Source: Xanthobacteraceae bacterium (GTDB lineage Bacteria > Pseudomonadota > Alphaproteobacteria > Rhizobiales > Xanthobacteraceae). From it: a stretch of DNA of 64,000 nucleotides. The stretch is from contig JALHRD010000004.1 of assembly GCA_022841625.1 (NCBI GenBank), positions 124,001-188,000 of the forward strand, given 5' to 3'. This document shows positions 61,078-64,000 of the stretch, in pieces. Under the pieces are notes generated by a model, which was not told the DNA's origin, made no database searches, and saw nothing but the letters and a program-made list of their open reading frames with translations. A program made the position numbers and the translations under genes. Each line of letters begins with the position of its first letter. Within the stretch, counting starts at the first letter, position 1.

Positions 61078-61208
61078 ACGCGCTTAGGGCACGCCGAAGA
61101 CGCGCGTGAACGCGCTTAGGGCACGCCGAAGACGCGCGTGAACGCGCTTAGGGCACGCCGAAGACGCGCGTGAACGCGCTTAGGGCACGCCGAAGACGCA
61201 TGTGAACG
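61051..61208. repeat. 32-bp tandem repeat array with internal hairpins
   Basis: A 30-bp variant unit (61051-61080) is followed by three identical 32-bp units (61081-61112, 61113-61144, 61145-61176) and one with a two-base change (61177-61208). Each has a dyad GCGCG-TGAA-CGCGC formed across unit junctions. The first unit contains the stop codon of the cysteine-cluster gene. Confidence 0.92.
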
Positions 61209-61220
61209 CGCTTTAGAGCG

Positions 61221-61294
61221 CGTGATGTAAGGCGCGTCATCGTGATTTAAGGCGCGTCATTATGTGAGCTGCATGTGAGCTGCATGTGAGCTGC
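61221..61294. repeat. Short tandem repeats after the 32-bp array
   Basis: Two 20-bp units CGTGATGTAAGGCGCGTCAT and CGTGATTTAAGGCGCGTCAT (61221-61240, 61241-61260), then three 11-bp units ATGTGAGCTGC (61262-61294). They extend the non-coding repetitive block to the convergent gene at 61310. Confidence 0.88.
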
Positions 61295-61309
61295 GCGGCT
61301 ACGCGCGCG

Positions 61310-61723
61310 TCAAATGACGCGGTGGCCGAGCGCGAATTGCAGCGGACCGAACAACAGGCATACCTCGATCACCGTAAACACTGCGTCCGGATCGTCCTCG
61401 GCCGCGAGAATGTGGATCAGCTTGACCTGGATCTCAAGGTCGCTTGGAACGCCGTCATGCACGGCGCGGTAAAGGCCGGGCTCGTCGGGACAGCCGAGCG
61501 CGCCCCAGGTGATATGCGCAGCGTCGGCTTGCTCGAGGTCGGCCTGTTCAGCTTCAGCTTGCTCGGCTACAGTATCGGTATATTGAGCGGTGTGTTGCGA
61601 GGAAGCCCTTAGCGCGGACAGCGGGGTGACCTGTTCGATCATCCCCCGCTGCGCCGCCACCAACCGCCGCGCCGACATCCGTCGTCCCCCTGAGCCGTGC
61701 GCGGACCCTACGGCGATTCCCAT
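61310..61723 (-). CDS. Hypothetical protein, 137 residues
   Basis: The C-terminal half looks like a real folded domain (WGALGCPDEPGLYRAVHDG; EIQVKLIHILAAEDDPDAVFTVIEV), while the N-terminal ~60 residues are low-complexity with an Ala/Glu/Gln run. I recognise no family. It is convergent with the cysteine-cluster gene across the repeat block. The start is uncertain; an internal Met at residue 16 or 28 is possible. Confidence 0.5.
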   Translation of the reverse strand: MGIAVGSAHGSGGRRMSARRLVAAQRGMIEQVTPLSALRASSQHTAQYTDTVAEQAEAEQADLEQADAAHITWGALGCPDEPGLYRAVHDGVPSDLEIQVKLIHILAAEDDPDAVFTVIEVCLLFGPLQFALGHRVI

Positions 61724-61826
61724 TTTTTGACCGCGCGGAAATTGCCGCGAGCGGAGTTGTACACAACTTCAATCGGTTCGACCGCCGCATTGCCTCGCGC
61801 CGCCGGCTGCGTCAGGTTGCCGCCAC

Positions 61827-63293
61827 ATGAACCCGCCGCCGCCACTCGCACATTCCGAAATCCGTCCGATTATCGCCGGGCTGATGCTGGCGATGTTCCT
61901 CTCGGCGCTGGAGCAGACCATTGTCGCGCCGGCCCTGGCCGCGATCGGGCGCAGCCTGAGCGATGTCGAGAACCTGTCCTGGGTGGTAACCGCGTATCTC
62001 CTGGCGGCGACCGTCGCGACGCCCCTGTTCGGTAAATTGTCCGATATCTACGGGCGGCGCGCGATGATGCTGATCGCGGTCGCGATCTTCCTTCTCGGTT
62101 CGCTCGCCTGCGCGCTGGCGCCCAGCATGGGGGCGCTGGTGGCGGCGCGCGCGCTGCAGGGCTTCGGTGGCGGCGGTATTCTGCCGCTGGCGCAGACGGT
62201 GATCGCCGACATCCTCACGCCGCGGGAACGGCCGATCTTCCAGAGCTATTCATCGGTGATGTTCATGGCGGCGTCGATCCTGGGTCCGCTCGCCGGCGGC
62301 TTTCTCACCGATTATCTGCACTGGTCGTTTATTTTCTGGATCAATCTGCCCTTGGGCGTGGTGGCGCTGGCGATGACCGACCGCGCGCTCAAGCGCATTC
62401 CGCGCAACGATCGGCCGCATCGGCTCGATGGTGTCGGCGCCGTGTTGATGATTGCGGCGGCGCTGGCGCTGTTGTTGGCCCTGAGTTGGGGCGGCGTGCG
62501 CTATCCCTGGGGCTCGGCAACGATCCTGTTGCTGTTCGCGGGTTCGCTCGCACTGTGGCTGGCCTTTGGCTATTGGCTCTCGGTCGCGCCTGAGCCGTTT
62601 ATCCCGTTGTCACTGGTGCGCGAGCCGGTCATCGGGCTGATGGTGACGGCCGGATTCTTCGCGATCGGAACCGTCATCGGGCTCTCGATCGTGGTGCCGC
62701 TCTATCTCGAACTGGTGCTCGGCTTTTCGGCGTCGAGCGGCGGCATCGCGCTGATCGCCTATGTGGTCGGCACCTCGCTCGGCTCGCTGTCGTCGGGGCG
62801 GCTGATTGCGCGGCTGGTGCATTACAAGCGCGTGCCGCTGGTAGCGATGCCGGTTTCGATCGCGACCTTCCTGCTATTGGCGTGGCAGCCGGCTGGCTGG
62901 TCGCTGCCGGGCATTTGCCTGGTGCTGGCGGCCAACGGCCTCGGTGTCGGCACCATGTATCCGCTCACCACGGTGGTGGTGCAAAACGCGGTCGCGCCGC
63001 AGCAGTTCGGCGTTGCCACCGGCACGCTCAATTTTTTCCGCCAGCTTGGCGGCTCCATCATCGTGGCAGTATTCGTGGCGATCGTGCTCGGCGGGTTCGA
63101 GGACAGCGCGCGGTTGATCGAGGCGGTGGCCACGCATGGCGCGATCGAGGCGCGCATCGCCCGCACCGCCGAATTCGCGCCGCTATTCCGCTGGGTATTC
63201 GTGGCGGCGGCGCTGTTTCTCGCCTTGGCGACGCTCGCGGTCATGCTGATCGAGGAACGCCCGCTGCGCGGCCGCGCGCCGCCGGCGAAGTAG
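61827..63293 (+). CDS. MFS multidrug transporter, DHA2 (EmrB/QacA) type, 14 helices
   Basis: 488 residues, about fourteen hydrophobic helices, as in drug:H+ antiporters of the DHA2 group. The motif SALEQTIVAPALAAIG in helix 1 and motif A GKLSDIYGRRAMM between helices 2 and 3 are clear; motif C appears as SILGPLAGGFLTD. It exports hydrophobic drugs or metabolites using the proton gradient. No EmrA-like adaptor gene is adjacent. Its stop is 3 bp from the convergent transporter gene. Confidence 0.9.
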   Translation: MNPPPPLAHSEIRPIIAGLMLAMFLSALEQTIVAPALAAIGRSLSDVENLSWVVTAYLLAATVATPLFGKLSDIYGRRAMMLIAVAIFLLGSLACALAPSMGALVAARALQGFGGGGILPLAQTVIADILTPRERPIFQSYSSVMFMAASILGPLAGGFLTDYLHWSFIFWINLPLGVVALAMTDRALKRIPRNDRPHRLDGVGAVLMIAAALALLLALSWGGVRYPWGSATILLLFAGSLALWLAFGYWLSVAPEPFIPLSLVREPVIGLMVTAGFFAIGTVIGLSIVVPLYLELVLGFSASSGGIALIAYVVGTSLGSLSSGRLIARLVHYKRVPLVAMPVSIATFLLLAWQPAGWSLPGICLVLAANGLGVGTMYPLTTVVVQNAVAPQQFGVATGTLNFFRQLGGSIIVAVFVAIVLGGFEDSARLIEAVATHGAIEARIARTAEFAPLFRWVFVAAALFLALATLAVMLIEERPLRGRAPPAK

Positions 63294-63296
63294 CGC

Positions 63297-64000
63297 TCAA
63301 ATCCGCTCTTCCGGCGGTTTGACGTGGCGGAAAGAAGCCAGCAGCGCCAGGTCGTAGACGATCTTGAGCGCGCCGCACATCACCAGCGGCAATCCGGAAA
63401 ACGGCGTGGCCAACAGCACGCCGGCGAGCGCAGGGCCGAGCGAGGAGGCGAGGCTGCGCGGCACCGCGGTCACGCTCGCCGCTGCGGTGCGCTCGGCCGG
63501 CGTCACCACCGCCATGACGTAGGACGAGCGCGCCGGCACGTCCATCTGCGACAGCGCCGAGCGAACCAGCAGCAGGCCGAGCGCGACAATCAGATCCGGT
63601 GAGAACGCCGCCAGGATGAGAAACAGGCTCGACGGGATGTGGGTGAACACCATGGTATTGATCAACCCGATCCGTCCGGACAGCCACGCTGCCACCGGAT
63701 AGGAGAAGGCGGTGAATACGCCGGTCCAGAAGAAAAACAGGCTCGCGGCCGAAAGCGAAAGGTCGAACCGCTCGAATAGCCACAGCGCCAGCAGCGATTG
63801 CACGACCAGCCCGCCGGCAAACGAATCCAGGCTGAACAGGGCGGCGAGCTTGTAGACCGTCCAGCGCGAAGGTCCGAGTGGCGTGCTGACGACCTTCTGT
63901 TCGGCTTGAGCGCGCGGCAACTGTCGATAGAGCAGGGCGCCGACCACGCCGAGCACGGCATAGCCGTAAAACATGGCCTGAAACGAGGCGATGCGGCCAA
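63297..64000 (-). CDS. MFS transporter, C-terminal part, cut by window edge
   Basis: The frame is open to the right edge (upstream codons read GRIASFQAMFYGYAVLG), so only about 234 C-terminal residues are present. They contain roughly seven helices of an MFS permease with a motif-A-like loop (YPVAAWLSGRIGLINTMV) and MDVPARSSYVMAVVTPAERTAA, a stretch typical of MFS_1 efflux proteins. Substrate unknown. Confidence 0.82.
   Translation of the reverse strand, partial: GRIASFQAMFYGYAVLGVVGALLYRQLPRAQAEQKVVSTPLGPSRWTVYKLAALFSLDSFAGGLVVQSLLALWLFERFDLSLSAASLFFFWTGVFTAFSYPVAAWLSGRIGLINTMVFTHIPSSLFLILAAFSPDLIVALGLLLVRSALSQMDVPARSSYVMAVVTPAERTAAASVTAVPRSLASSLGPALAGVLLATPFSGLPLVMCGALKIVYDLALLASFRHVKPPEERI

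Noticed and set aside
61221-61294. CRISPR-like array
   Set aside because: Units are contiguous without unique spacers, and no cas genes are present.
54265-61310. Integrative element with tRNA attachment site around the restriction island
   Set aside because: No integrase, transposase or tRNA gene is visible, so mobility is only suggested by composition and repeats.

Overview
The window is a dense, GC-rich chromosomal segment from an alphaproteobacterium of the order Hyphomicrobiales (Rhizobiales), most like the Bradyrhizobium/Rhodopseudomonas/Pseudolabrys group. The pointers are a haem-PAS FixL with FixJ, FixK-type operator sites, a MucR/Ros regulator, a DivJ-like kinase, CtrA-type sites, minCDE, and small families (DUF1491, DUF2336, DUF5330, DUF4332, DUF3750) typical of that order. 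Species assignment is inference. I found no rRNA, tRNA, CRISPR array or transposase.

Layout. 0-9.4 kb is a low-oxygen module: a Pat-like acyl-CoA synthetase/acetyltransferase (cut by the left edge), fixL, fixJ, then a receiver-only protein, a 34-residue membrane protein, a conserved hypothetical, a sodium symporter and a universal stress protein. Several of these have TTGA-N6-TCAA type boxes at spacings expected for FixK/FNR activation. 9.5-13.3 kb holds a NarL-type two-component pair and a Crp/Fnr regulator. 13.6-20.4 kb holds an Old Yellow Enzyme homologue, a DMT permease, a three-gene cluster of the arsenosugar type (two glycosyltransferases and ArsS), DUF3750, pyroglutamyl peptidase and a lipoprotein. 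20.5-23.5 kb has a large secreted SGNH hydrolase between two similar lipoproteins. 23.6-29.7 kb carries the two methylmalonyl-CoA mutase subunits, separated by a Rieske oxygenase and a Tat-exported amidohydrolase. 29.8-31.5 kb is a folP-folB-folK operon. 31.6-38.6 kb holds DUF4332 and DUF2267-like proteins, a HerA-like ATPase, a decarboxylase-type amidohydrolase, an M20 peptidase and a membrane glycosyltransferase. 38.7-41.4 kb is minC-minD-minE plus an uncharacterised fourth gene, with a CtrA-type site upstream. 42-54.3 kb is core envelope and cell-cycle material (MucR, SufE, DivJ-like kinase, peptidoglycan-binding protein, DUF2336, penicillin-binding protein 1A).

55.0-60.5 kb is a type I restriction-modification island, hsdM-hsdS-(hicA-hicB, opposite strand)-hsdR. 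Its specificity subunit is the most unusual feature in the window: both target-recognition domains are close copies of each other (about three quarters identical by eye), which predicts a symmetric bipartite DNA target. A HicBA toxin-antitoxin pair is embedded between hsdS and hsdR, and an AT-rich inverted repeat lies at the island's left side. The window ends with a cysteine-cluster protein whose stop codon lies in a 32-bp tandem hairpin array, a multidrug MFS transporter, and a second MFS transporter cut by the right edge.

A recurring structural theme is palindromic or hairpin repeats between convergent genes: 9.49 kb, a two-hairpin element present twice in opposite orientation at 22.8 and 48.4 kb, and the array at 61.1 kb. 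Two of these overlap the stop codon of the gene on the minus strand and one that of the gene on the plus strand.
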